Below are positions 44,588 through 52,956 of a stretch of DNA of 64,000 nucleotides, in pieces. Positions within the stretch are counted from its first letter, which is position 1; every line of letters starts with the position of its first letter. The translations under genes and the position numbers were made by a program. The notes under the pieces were generated by a model. That model made no database searches. It saw only the letters and a list, made by a program, of their open reading frames with translations, and had not been told where the DNA came from. This DNA is from Paenibacillus nasutitermitis (lineage in GTDB: Bacteria > Bacillota > Bacilli > Paenibacillales > Paenibacillaceae), in assembly GCF_014641075.1 (NCBI RefSeq), contig NZ_BMHP01000001.1, positions 1,426,001-1,490,000 of the forward strand. Direction: 5' to 3'.

Positions 44588-45478
44588 ATGAACCAACAAC
44601 GCCGAAGTATGGGTGAGAGAACATTTCAGATTGTGAATTACAGCTTTTTGACCATAATTTCATTATCCTTTATTATCCCTTTTCTTGTTGTACTTGCCAC
44701 TTCGTTCGTCAGTGAGAATGAGCTGATCGCCAGAGGGAATTTTATCCTTATACCGAGGGACTTGGACTTCGCAGCCTATAACCTACTGTTGAGCAAAGGC
44801 TCATTGATCTACAATGCTTACGGGATCACATTCCTGAGAGTACTGATCGGTACATCGCTCAATCTGGTGTTTACGGCCATGATGGCCTACGGGTTGGCAC
44901 GCAGGGATCTGCCGGGGAGAAACGGATTGATTACGCTCGTTTTTATCACTATGCTGATCGGTGGCGGCCTCGTCCCCAATTATTTGCTCATGAAAAGTAT
45001 ACATTTGCTGAACACATTCTGGGTGATGATCATTCCTGGATTAATCAGTTCGTGGAATTTAATTATTATGAGGAATTTCTTTATGCAAATCCCTTTGGAG
45101 ATTGAAGAATCGGCGATCATTGACGGAGCTTCGCCGCTGGGCGTCCTCGTGCGGATTGTCTTTCCGTTAAGTTTGCCCACGTTTGCTACCATCGGGCTAT
45201 TCTATGCAGTAGGTCACTGGAATGCTTGGTTTGATGCAGCGATCTATATTAATAATACCCAACTGCATCCACTGCAGCTTATTCTGAGGCAAGTTGTACT
45301 ATCGATGACCTCGGAAGAATTAAATACAACGATGACAGCAGGGATGATGGAAAGACCAACAGCGCAAAGCTTGAAAGCGGCAGCAATCATCGTTACAACG
45401 GTACCTATTTTGTTCGTCTACCCTTTTTTGCAGAAGTACTTTGTCAAAGGTGTACTAACAGGTTCAATAAAGGGCTAG
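44588..45478 (+). CDS. ABC sugar permease, LplC type
   Basis: A 296-residue membrane protein starting 12 bases after the partner gene behind AGAGGTGAAG. It shows LIGGGLVPNYLLM, the EAA loop IEESAIIDGASPLGVLVRIVFPLS (the usual first Ala of EAA is Ser), and the end FLQKYFVKGVLTGSIKG. Confidence 0.93.
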   Translation: MNQQRRSMGERTFQIVNYSFLTIISLSFIIPFLVVLATSFVSENELIARGNFILIPRDLDFAAYNLLLSKGSLIYNAYGITFLRVLIGTSLNLVFTAMMAYGLARRDLPGRNGLITLVFITMLIGGGLVPNYLLMKSIHLLNTFWVMIIPGLISSWNLIIMRNFFMQIPLEIEESAIIDGASPLGVLVRIVFPLSLPTFATIGLFYAVGHWNAWFDAAIYINNTQLHPLQLILRQVVLSMTSEELNTTMTAGMMERPTAQSLKAAAIIVTTVPILFVYPFLQKYFVKGVLTGSIKG

Positions 45479-45528
45479 CAGATTTCTAACGATACCATCA
45501 GATGAATTTAAGTGGAGGATGAATTTAA

Positions 45529-46620
45529 ATGGATAAGTTTGGGGATGTAGTGTTAGAGCTTGGGCCATCCGAAGGGAATCCGCGTAATAGCGAGGGAGCT
45601 TTTATCGAGCTTAAAGACGGCAGACTGTTGTTCGTGTATAGCCGTTTTCTTGGGGATTCTCCAGAGGATTATGCCTATGCAGTCATTGCTAAGCGCTATT
45701 CGGCAGACCGGGGAAACACCTGGACGGATGACGAAGTGATTGCAAAGCCGGAGGAATATGATGCCATTAATCTTATGAGTGTAAGTTTATTGCGGTTGGG
45801 TAATGGCGATATTGGTATGTTCTATGGCGTTCGTCAGGGCTGGCATGATTTGCGTTTCTTCCTCAGACGTTCAGCGGATGAAGGCGAGTCGTGGAGCGAG
45901 GCTGTCTGTTGTATGCCGGGTCCAGGGTATTTCAATGTAAATAACGACAGAGTGATACGTTTGCAAGGAGGGAGACTGGTTATTCCCGCCAGCTACTTTA
46001 GAATGCGCGGGGAAAGCAAAGTGGAATTGAGTTCATGGGATTCACGGGCCATGCTGTTCTTTTACTTATCCGATGACGATGGGGTTACTTGGAGAGAATC
46101 TAATTCGTTCTATACATTGCCATACGCAAGGTCGGGATCGGGTTTGGACGAACCGGGCGTAATAGAGCTGGCAGATGGTACATTATGGGCATGGTGCAGG
46201 ACAGATATGGGTTATCAGTATGAGACCTTTTCCATGGACCAGGGAGAGACATGGAGTGTGCCTGTACCTTCCGTTTTTACTTCACCGAATTCTCCACTTT
46301 CGATGAAGCGAATTCCGGAATCTAATTATTTGCTGGCTGTGTGGAATCCTATCCCTGATTATCAGACACGTATTTATGAACGGCATACGGCGGGGCGATT
46401 CCCGTTGATCGGAGCGGTAAGTAAGGATGAGGGCAAGACATGGGGACATTACTTCTCTGCTGAAACGGATGAAAGCAGCGGTTATTGTTATGTTGCCATC
46501 CACTTTGTCGATGATTCCGTCTTACTAGCTTACTGTGCCGGCAATAGGCAAGACGGAAGCTGTCTCCGCAGGCTGAGAGTAACCCGAATAAGAATCGCGG
46601 ATATGCTGTCGCTACCTTAA
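45529..46620 (+). CDS. Sialidase-like BNR-repeat protein, cytoplasmic
   Basis: A 363-residue six-bladed-propeller protein without signal peptide. Asp-box repeats S-x-D-x-G-x-T-W occur at least five times (SADRGNTW, SADEGESW, SDDDGVTW, SMDQGETW, SKDEGKTW). The N terminus NPRNSEGAFIELKDGRLLFVYSRF fits the BNR_2 sialidase-like family. The Arg-Ile-Pro motif of true GH33 sialidases is not seen, so exo-sialidase activity is uncertain. It is the last gene of the importer operon and should act on an imported sugar. Start: ATG behind GTGGAGGATG. Confidence 0.8.
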   Translation: MDKFGDVVLELGPSEGNPRNSEGAFIELKDGRLLFVYSRFLGDSPEDYAYAVIAKRYSADRGNTWTDDEVIAKPEEYDAINLMSVSLLRLGNGDIGMFYGVRQGWHDLRFFLRRSADEGESWSEAVCCMPGPGYFNVNNDRVIRLQGGRLVIPASYFRMRGESKVELSSWDSRAMLFFYLSDDDGVTWRESNSFYTLPYARSGSGLDEPGVIELADGTLWAWCRTDMGYQYETFSMDQGETWSVPVPSVFTSPNSPLSMKRIPESNYLLAVWNPIPDYQTRIYERHTAGRFPLIGAVSKDEGKTWGHYFSAETDESSGYCYVAIHFVDDSVLLAYCAGNRQDGSCLRRLRVTRIRIADMLSLP

Positions 46621-46634
46621 GCATGTGTGAATAT

Positions 46635-46668
46635 AACAGGAGCTTTTTGTGCGGGCTCCTGTTTTTTT
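46635..46668 (+). terminator. Terminator after the sialidase-like gene
   Basis: AACAGGAGC pairs with GCTCCTGTT, followed by TTTTTT. Confidence 0.9.
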
Positions 46669-46715
46669 AACGATATAGACAATCGGAATAGCTCGGGGTA
46701 TGCTGACGATAAGAG

Positions 46716-46735
46716 GGGTCAACGTGGGTCAACGA
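46716..46735 (+). promoter_or_regulatory. Tandem decamer before the membrane AraC regulator gene
   Basis: GGGTCAACGT and GGGTCAACGA stand head to tail, 32 bases before the ATG. The GTCAAC core resembles the half-sites of the three operators further downstream, but the spacing is 10 rather than 20 bases. It may be an autoregulatory site. Confidence 0.4.
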
Positions 46736-46767
46736 TCCGGCAAAGAATAAGGGGGCAATAAAATAGC

Positions 46768-49152
46768 ATGATCAAAAAGATATTTATATTCCGTAGAACC
46801 CGGAAATTTTACTTTAAAGTGATCGGCTACACACTCTTTCTTTCTTTGCTTCCCGTTCTGATCATCAGCATTTATCTGTATCACAATGTCAAAGCTTCAC
46901 TCAAAACTGAACTGCTTCATGCTAATTCCAACTATTTATCCCAGACGGCCAATGCATTGGAGATTATTATTAATCAAATTGGAAATAATTTCAAACAATT
47001 CACACTGGATAGCACGATGCGGGAGTGGGAGAGATTCCCTAGGGGCAGCTACTACGAGGGACTGAACAAGGATATCAGCGATCTGGATTTGCCCATTTTG
47101 GCACGTTATATCAGTAGTAAAGCCAAAGTGAGATGGAATCTGGACAATATAAAAATCTCCAATGATTTCATTCATTCGGTGTTTCTAATCGACAGGGCTA
47201 AGGATATTACACTGACGTCTATCGGTAGCGAGTTGTCGGAGGACGAAGCGAACGCTCAGAAATGGATCGAAATTCCGGATGATGCATTGGAGTTTCCCTA
47301 CTTCATGGAAGCGAGATATATAGATCATCCGGGAGCTGATGCTGAACAAATACTACCTGTCATCTACAAATCTCCCAACATTAATAGCTATATGGTCGTC
47401 AACCTCAATGCGGATCTCATTTATGCCAAAATTGTAAATAATCTAGAAAAACGGGAGAATGAAACCTTTTTCGCTTTGTCGAAAAGTAATGCGGTGTTGC
47501 TTCACGATGGAAGGGAAGAGATATACCCGAAAATCAGGGCGGAACTGGAAAGCCGCATACAGGGTGAACTTCTTACGGATCAAGACGTTATCGAGTACAA
47601 CGACAAGCAGATGCTCGTCACTTACCAGACGTCACAGCTCTTTGGCTGGACGTTCGTCAGGGCGATCGATCTGGATGGACTGTATAGCAGCATCTTTCAC
47701 ATCAAAGGTCTCATATTCCTCTCTTCCTTTATGCTGATTGTGGCGACAGGACTTCTGGCCTTCATGGCCAGTCAAAGCATCTACGGACCAGTATTTCGTT
47801 TGCTCGCATATATGAAGAGTGTCGATTATACCGATCATTTGCAAGTACAACCGAATACGCAGTCGTACGATGAGTTCAAGACGATTGAGACCCGGTTTAC
47901 TCGTTCTATCGAGGAAAGAGCCAGTTTGCAGCATCGATTGAGGGAAAGCCTGCCGGCGTACAGGGAGAAGTTTCTTACTACGCTGATCAAGAATAACAGG
48001 TACAGCAGGGAAGAAATGATCGAACGGATCTTAATGCTGGGACTTCGATTTGAACTGGAAGACATGGTGCTGTTGAATGTATTATTCGATGACCGCGGCC
48101 GGAGGGAGCTGGACTTCTCCAGCAGAAATCTGATCAAGCTGCAAATCGTGGACATTCTTGAGCGGGTGCTCTTCACAAGCCATACCGGTTTTATCGTGGA
48201 GATGTCAGAGGACTTGTTTACCATAGTCTTTAATAGCAAGCAGTCGGACATGATGGACGTCTATGACCTGGCCGAAAATATGAAATCTGAAGTAAAGGGA
48301 ACACTTGACCTATACTGCACGATTGGTATAGGCCGGCATTGTTCGGATATGTATCAGTTGCACAAAGCGTACGACGAGGCAGAAGAGGCAATCGGGCACC
48401 GCGGCAATGGCGGGATTGGTGAAGTGATCTACATCGAGGATGTGCGGCTTGAAAGCCTGCCGGTTTTCGTGTATCCGAAGGAAAAGGAAACGACATTGAA
48501 CCAATTCGTCAAGAACGGGGAGACGGATCAGGCCAAGCTGGTATTCGCCGAGTTTGTGAAGGAAGTGAAGGAGCAGCAGGAGCGGGTGCAATATCAACAG
48601 TTGTTACAGGCTTTCGTTCAGCTATGGGTGCGGTTGCTGGAAACGGCAAGCAATATGCGGCTGGATCTGCCCAAAGTGCTAGGTGTGAAAAACAATCTGT
48701 TCACCGTGCTCCTACAGAAGAAAGATGTGGAGGAGATGATCACCTGGTCCGAGGACATGATCGAAGTCATGTCCGTTCATATTGAAGGTGCATTCCGGGA
48801 AAAGAAAAACAATTACATCCAAGAAGTGATGAAACTGATCGAAAAGTGCAGCGGCAACGAGTTGTCCCTGTCGTATGCGGCTGACCATCTGCAATTGAAT
48901 CCTGCCTATTTGAGCAGGATCTTCAGAGACAAGACGGGGATGAATTTCCTGGAATATCTAACACATGCTCGCATCGAGAAGAGCAAAAAGCTGCTGCATG
49001 AAACGAATTGGAAAATCAAAGAGATCAGCGAGGTATCCGGTTACAGCAATGTGAATTATTTTATCCGTATATTCAAGGAAGTGACCGGTACGACCCCGCG
49101 GGAGTACAGGAAGCTGTACAGCAGTGAAGACTTACTGGCAAACCCCAAATGA
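46768..49152 (+). CDS. Membrane-bound AraC-family regulator with extracellular sensor
   Basis: A 794-residue one-component regulator. Two membrane segments (about 13-38 and 310-332) bracket an extracellular Cache-like sensor domain. A cytoplasmic linker with long helices follows, and the last 100 residues are an AraC double HTH (LSLSYAADHLQLNPAYLSRIFRD, IKEISEVSGYSNVNYFIRIFKE). It has neither receiver nor kinase. Proteins of this build (YtdP/YesS-like) sense sugars or wall fragments directly. It lies between the sialidase-like importer operon and the dehydrogenase/aminotransferase operon and could control either. Confidence 0.88.
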   Translation: MIKKIFIFRRTRKFYFKVIGYTLFLSLLPVLIISIYLYHNVKASLKTELLHANSNYLSQTANALEIIINQIGNNFKQFTLDSTMREWERFPRGSYYEGLNKDISDLDLPILARYISSKAKVRWNLDNIKISNDFIHSVFLIDRAKDITLTSIGSELSEDEANAQKWIEIPDDALEFPYFMEARYIDHPGADAEQILPVIYKSPNINSYMVVNLNADLIYAKIVNNLEKRENETFFALSKSNAVLLHDGREEIYPKIRAELESRIQGELLTDQDVIEYNDKQMLVTYQTSQLFGWTFVRAIDLDGLYSSIFHIKGLIFLSSFMLIVATGLLAFMASQSIYGPVFRLLAYMKSVDYTDHLQVQPNTQSYDEFKTIETRFTRSIEERASLQHRLRESLPAYREKFLTTLIKNNRYSREEMIERILMLGLRFELEDMVLLNVLFDDRGRRELDFSSRNLIKLQIVDILERVLFTSHTGFIVEMSEDLFTIVFNSKQSDMMDVYDLAENMKSEVKGTLDLYCTIGIGRHCSDMYQLHKAYDEAEEAIGHRGNGGIGEVIYIEDVRLESLPVFVYPKEKETTLNQFVKNGETDQAKLVFAEFVKEVKEQQERVQYQQLLQAFVQLWVRLLETASNMRLDLPKVLGVKNNLFTVLLQKKDVEEMITWSEDMIEVMSVHIEGAFREKKNNYIQEVMKLIEKCSGNELSLSYAADHLQLNPAYLSRIFRDKTGMNFLEYLTHARIEKSKKLLHETNWKIKEISEVSGYSNVNYFIRIFKEVTGTTPREYRKLYSSEDLLANPK

Positions 49153-49170
49153 GCTTTACTGTGAAGAGAA

Positions 49171-49234
49171 GTCAATTGTAGAAAAGCAATGTCAACTGCA
49201 GTTATGTTACGGTTGATAACCGCGGTATTAAAAT
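49171..49234 (+). promoter_or_regulatory. Tandem GTCAAYTRCAG operator, copy A, with -10 box
   Basis: GTCAATTGTAG (49171) and GTCAACTGCAG (49191) lie 20 bp apart on the same face of the helix. TAAAAT (49229-49234) starts 38 bp after the second half-site, and there is no good -35, as at AraC-activated promoters. CGGTTGATAACCG, an inverted repeat, lies at 49210-49222 between operator and -10. Copies B and C have the same geometry. Confidence 0.75.
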
Positions 49235-49274
49235 AAAGCTGTGAAGGGACGGGATACGGTCAGGGGGATTTGGA

Positions 49275-50417
49275 ATGAATCTAGGCGTTATTGGTTATGG
49301 AGCACGAATTCGTTGGGTGTTGGATGAAATTTCCGGAATTGATCCTGAATGCCGCGTAACCGCAATTACGGATGTGCGTAATCAGCAGATCAAACAGGAG
49401 CTTGGACAGGAACAAAGCGATCGAATCTCGTTTTATGATACGCCTGAACGAATGATTGCAGCGGGCAATATAGACGGCATCCTAATTGGTACAAGATGTT
49501 CTCTGCATACCGAGATGGCATTGCAAATATTGCCCACCGGTATTCCGCTATATTTGGAAAAACCCGTTGCGACTAGCTATGAAGATTTATTACGCCTGAA
49601 AGCGGCGAATGAAGCGTACCGATCTGAAGTGGTTGTGTCTTTTCCGCTTCGTAATACACCGCTCCTTCAAATGGCCAAGGAAATCATTGACTCCGGCAAA
49701 ATCGGTACTGTGGAGCATGTTCAAGCAATGAATAATGTAGCTAGCGGTGGAATTTATTATCACGGTTGGTATAGGGACGAGAAAGAGACGGGCGGGCTCT
49801 TTCTGCAAAAATCTACGCATGACTTTGATTACATTACTTATTTACTTCAACTAAGACCTGTAAGGATATGCGCGATGAAATCAAAACAGGTTTTCAAAGG
49901 AACAAATCCCGCAGGATTAAAGTGTAAGGATTGCAGCGATAAGCACATTTGTTTAGACAACACATATCAAAGCACTTCTTTCGATGCTTCGTGGGAATAT
50001 TGCTGTTTCGCAGAAGATACCGGAAATGAAGATTCAGGCAGCGCGATTATTCAGTATGAATCTGGCATGCATGTATCCTATTCACAGAACTTTTTCGCAC
50101 GTAAAACAGCCTGTGGTCGAGGCGCAAAGCTAATGGGTTATAAAGGTACAATCGAATTTGATTGGTATACGAATCTGTTGAAGGTTTATATGCATCATAC
50201 AAACCGAATTGAGACGTATGAGGTGCTGCCGGACAATGAGTCTCATGGGGGTGGAGATGCAGTCCTGGCGAGAAACTTCATCGATGTCATGAAGGGAAAA
50301 GCAAGATCGAGTACGCCTTTGGACGATGGATTATTAAGCGCCCTCATTTGTCTAAAAGCCAAGAAATCAGCCGAAGATTACAGCTTTCAAACGATTAACT
50401 GGGGAGAGATTCTATGA
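49275..50417 (+). CDS. Gfo/Idh/MocA oxidoreductase with a Cys-rich insert
   Basis: A 380-residue NAD(P)-binding dehydrogenase: GVIGYGARIRWV, catalytic Lys96 in LEKPVA, and KSTHDFDYITYLL for the sugar site. Around residues 215-240 it carries CKDCSDKHIC followed by a CC pair, a Cys cluster found in some Gfo/Idh proteins that may bind metal. Start: ATG after AGGGGG. Its stop overlaps the next gene's start (ATGA). It opens the operon under operator A. Confidence 0.9.
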   Translation: MNLGVIGYGARIRWVLDEISGIDPECRVTAITDVRNQQIKQELGQEQSDRISFYDTPERMIAAGNIDGILIGTRCSLHTEMALQILPTGIPLYLEKPVATSYEDLLRLKAANEAYRSEVVVSFPLRNTPLLQMAKEIIDSGKIGTVEHVQAMNNVASGGIYYHGWYRDEKETGGLFLQKSTHDFDYITYLLQLRPVRICAMKSKQVFKGTNPAGLKCKDCSDKHICLDNTYQSTSFDASWEYCCFAEDTGNEDSGSAIIQYESGMHVSYSQNFFARKTACGRGAKLMGYKGTIEFDWYTNLLKVYMHHTNRIETYEVLPDNESHGGGDAVLARNFIDVMKGKARSSTPLDDGLLSALICLKAKKSAEDYSFQTINWGEIL

Positions 50418-51469
50418 GAATAAAGGTTTTACAAATTGGTGCCGGTTCAATGGGGACGCGAAGAATACGAGATTTGACGGCTCGCGCGGATGTGGAAGTT
50501 GCCTTGTTGGAAATGAGGGCCGATCGGAGAGATAGCGCAAGTAACCAATTTGGGATACCCTGTTTCGATAATATGGAGTCGGCTTTAGCCTGGGGAGCAG
50601 TTGCCATTAGTATTTCCACGCCGCCGCAGTCACACTCGCAGTATGTGGAGATCGCTTTGGACAGAGGTTTGCATTTCTTCTGCGAAGCGGAACTGTTCCC
50701 GTTTCATTATCGAGAAGTGGAGCTTGCAACAGCTGAAAAGTCAACGGTTGCGGCCCCCTCATGTACACTTCAATTTTTGCCCATATACAAGGAATTGTCG
50801 AGAATTGTGAGGGAAGAGCTCGGCGTGCTGCATGCCTATACGTTCATCTTATCCATTGATATGGCCAGTTGGCACCCAGATGAAGGAACAGAATATTATG
50901 CACGTAATCGCAGCACGAATGGGACAAGAGAAATGGTAGCCTTCGAATTAATTGGACTGGCAAATCTTTTTTCCGAACCGCAAGACGTAACAGGTATAGT
51001 GCGTACAGGTGGAGAGTTGGAGCCGAATTATGAAGACAGTTGGAGTTTGCAAATGCGCTTGGATAATGGAGGGATCGGGCAGCTTGTCGTTCTGGGAGCG
51101 AGTCCTCAGGTCATTCGAAAAGGCGTTGCTGTAGGTACGCATGGAACAATCGAGTTTGATCTCCTTTCAGGCGATATTCATCGCAGCTTACCGTTGCTGG
51201 GGATACATGATACGCGAAATTATGGACAGCTGTCACAGCTGTTGGAATCAGTCTATAAAGAAGAGATTGACGCTTTTGTTGAGACGATTAAGGGGAGTAA
51301 TCAGTGGCCATACGACTTTCGCACATCCAACGTGATATGTGGCACCTTGGCAGCTGCCGAGAAGAGCGCGATTACAGGTAAGGTGGAAAAAGTGAATCCA
51401 AACTTTCTACCGGCTGAATTACCTGATCAGTACGAGGATGATAATGAACGGAGGAATGTATGTGGATAA
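50414..51469 (+). CDS. Gfo/Idh/MocA-like protein lacking the catalytic lysine
   Basis: A 351-residue protein with a clear Rossmann motif (LQIGAGSMGTRRIRDL). Where active members have CEKPLA it reads FFCEAELFPF, so Ala92 replaces the catalytic Lys and the proline is lost. The C-terminal domain is kept (YARNRSTNGTREMVAFELI, GTHGTIEFDLLSGDIH). It may be a cofactor-binding partner or catalyse something other than hydride transfer. Translation is coupled to both neighbours. Confidence 0.85.
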   Translation: MRIKVLQIGAGSMGTRRIRDLTARADVEVALLEMRADRRDSASNQFGIPCFDNMESALAWGAVAISISTPPQSHSQYVEIALDRGLHFFCEAELFPFHYREVELATAEKSTVAAPSCTLQFLPIYKELSRIVREELGVLHAYTFILSIDMASWHPDEGTEYYARNRSTNGTREMVAFELIGLANLFSEPQDVTGIVRTGGELEPNYEDSWSLQMRLDNGGIGQLVVLGASPQVIRKGVAVGTHGTIEFDLLSGDIHRSLPLLGIHDTRNYGQLSQLLESVYKEEIDAFVETIKGSNQWPYDFRTSNVICGTLAAAEKSAITGKVEKVNPNFLPAELPDQYEDDNERRNVCG

Positions 51470-52760
51470 GCTTGGTATGGTGAATGGAATTCAAATCTCG
51501 GAACGATATTGGCAGCGTGCGTCATCTTTGATTCCGTGTGGCACACAGTGTCTTTCGAAAGGGCCTACCCAATTTATCGAGGGGTATGCGCCTAAATATT
51601 TAGCCAGAGGCGATGGTTGTATCGTTACGGATGTAGATGAAAATCGGTTTATCGATTATGGGATGGGATTGGGAGCGGTGTCCCTTGGTTATCATTATCC
51701 AACCGTGAATTCGGCGATTATCAATCAATTGAATGAGGCGATTACACTAACGATGATGCATCCACTTGAGGTAGAAGTTTCTGAGCTTATTCGTGAAGTT
51801 ATCCCTTGCGCGGAAAGCGTCAGATTCGGCAAAAATGGTTCGGATGTGACATCGGCTGCAGTACGTCTGGCCAGAGCCTACACGCGAAGAGACATCATTT
51901 TGTGTGGAGGATATCACGGCTGGCACGATTGGTATGTCATTACAACGGACAGAAATGCCGGAATACCTCCCGTATTAGAGGGGCTGACCAAGAAGTTTAG
52001 CTATAACGATATCGATAGCTTGAGGATGTTAATAAACAAATATAAAGGAAGAGTGGCGGCGGTCATCATGGAGCCGGTAGGAGTTATTCATCCGCAACCC
52101 AATTTCCTGGCAGATGTGAAACAACTTGCGCATGACAATGGAGCGCTGCTCATTTTCGACGAAGTGCTGACAGGGTTTAGAATTGCGCTTGGCGGTGCTC
52201 AACAGTATTACGGAGTAACTCCGGATTTAGCCACCTTTGGGAAGGCGGTTGCCAACGGGATGCCGTTATCCATTCTTACAGGTAAGGCGGAAATCATGTC
52301 TGAGCTGGAGAATGTTTTTTTCTCCTTCACTTTTGGCGGGGAAATGCTGTCATTAGCTTCGGCGAAAGCAACCATCGAGGAAATGAAAACCCATCGTACG
52401 ATAGATCACGTGAACGCTATGGGAAAGCTGCTTATGGAACAGGGGAATGCAATCATCGAGAAGCATGGTTTGTCGGAGCGAATAAGCATACAAGGTCCTC
52501 GCGCCAAAACGTTATTCGTGTATCGTGAATCCCCTGACACCCTACTGATCAAAAGCTTTCTGCAACAAGAAATGATACGTAGGGGAATCTTATTTACAAG
52601 CTATAATTATGTGTCCTATTCGCACAAAGAGGAGCAGATTCAATATACTTTGGATGTCTTGGAAGATTCACTATCTGAATTATCAAAGGCAATGAAACAG
52701 AACAAGTTAGTTGAGAAGCTGGAGGGTAAGGCAGTAGCGCCAGTGTTTCGGAAAGCATAA
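51462..52760 (+). CDS. Class III aminotransferase, glutamate-1-semialdehyde aminomutase-like
   Basis: About 432 residues, PLP-dependent. I prefer the GTG at 51462, eight bases after GGAGGA; ATG 51456 is too close to that site. Motifs: GVxxGxxP-like entry VDENRFIDYGMGLGA, GKNGSDVTSAAVRLARAYT, CGGYHGWHDW, FDEVLTGFR and the PLP lysine Lys261 in TFGKAVANGMP. True heme-pathway aminomutases sit with hem genes; here the partners are two sugar dehydrogenase-type proteins. Amination or deamination of a keto/aldo-sugar is therefore likely (inference). It overlaps the end of the preceding gene. Confidence 0.88.
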   Translation: MDKLGMVNGIQISERYWQRASSLIPCGTQCLSKGPTQFIEGYAPKYLARGDGCIVTDVDENRFIDYGMGLGAVSLGYHYPTVNSAIINQLNEAITLTMMHPLEVEVSELIREVIPCAESVRFGKNGSDVTSAAVRLARAYTRRDIILCGGYHGWHDWYVITTDRNAGIPPVLEGLTKKFSYNDIDSLRMLINKYKGRVAAVIMEPVGVIHPQPNFLADVKQLAHDNGALLIFDEVLTGFRIALGGAQQYYGVTPDLATFGKAVANGMPLSILTGKAEIMSELENVFFSFTFGGEMLSLASAKATIEEMKTHRTIDHVNAMGKLLMEQGNAIIEKHGLSERISIQGPRAKTLFVYRESPDTLLIKSFLQQEMIRRGILFTSYNYVSYSHKEEQIQYTLDVLEDSLSELSKAMKQNKLVEKLEGKAVAPVFRKA

Positions 52761-52769
52761 GCATTATCG

Positions 52770-52822
52770 GGAGCTTGATGACTCGTATCCTCGAAAGATG
52801 CAGACATTCAAAGCTCCTTTTT
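52770..52822 (+). terminator. Terminator after the aminotransferase gene
   Basis: GGAGCTT (52770) pairs with AAGCTCC (52811-52817), followed by TTTTT. Confidence 0.6.
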
Positions 52823-52839
52823 AACAGCTTTAAAGTGAA

Positions 52840-52903
52840 GTCAATTGGGAAAAAGAAATGTCAATTACAGTTATGTAAACGCTTGCACTTGAGAACTTAT
52901 AGT
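52840..52903 (+). promoter_or_regulatory. Tandem GTCAAYTRCAG operator, copy B, with cre box and -10
   Basis: GTCAATTGGGA (52840) and GTCAATTACAG (52860), again 20 bp apart, with TATAGT (52898-52903) 38 bp after the second. TGTAAACGCTTGCA at 52874-52887 matches the cre consensus at all fixed positions but one and covers the -35 region. This suggests activation by an AraC-type protein and repression by CcpA at the same promoter. Confidence 0.75.
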
Positions 52904-52956
52904 AAAGAGGGCACACAAGTAGTTACAGTATTTTAAATCATGAGGAGGTTTGGTTG

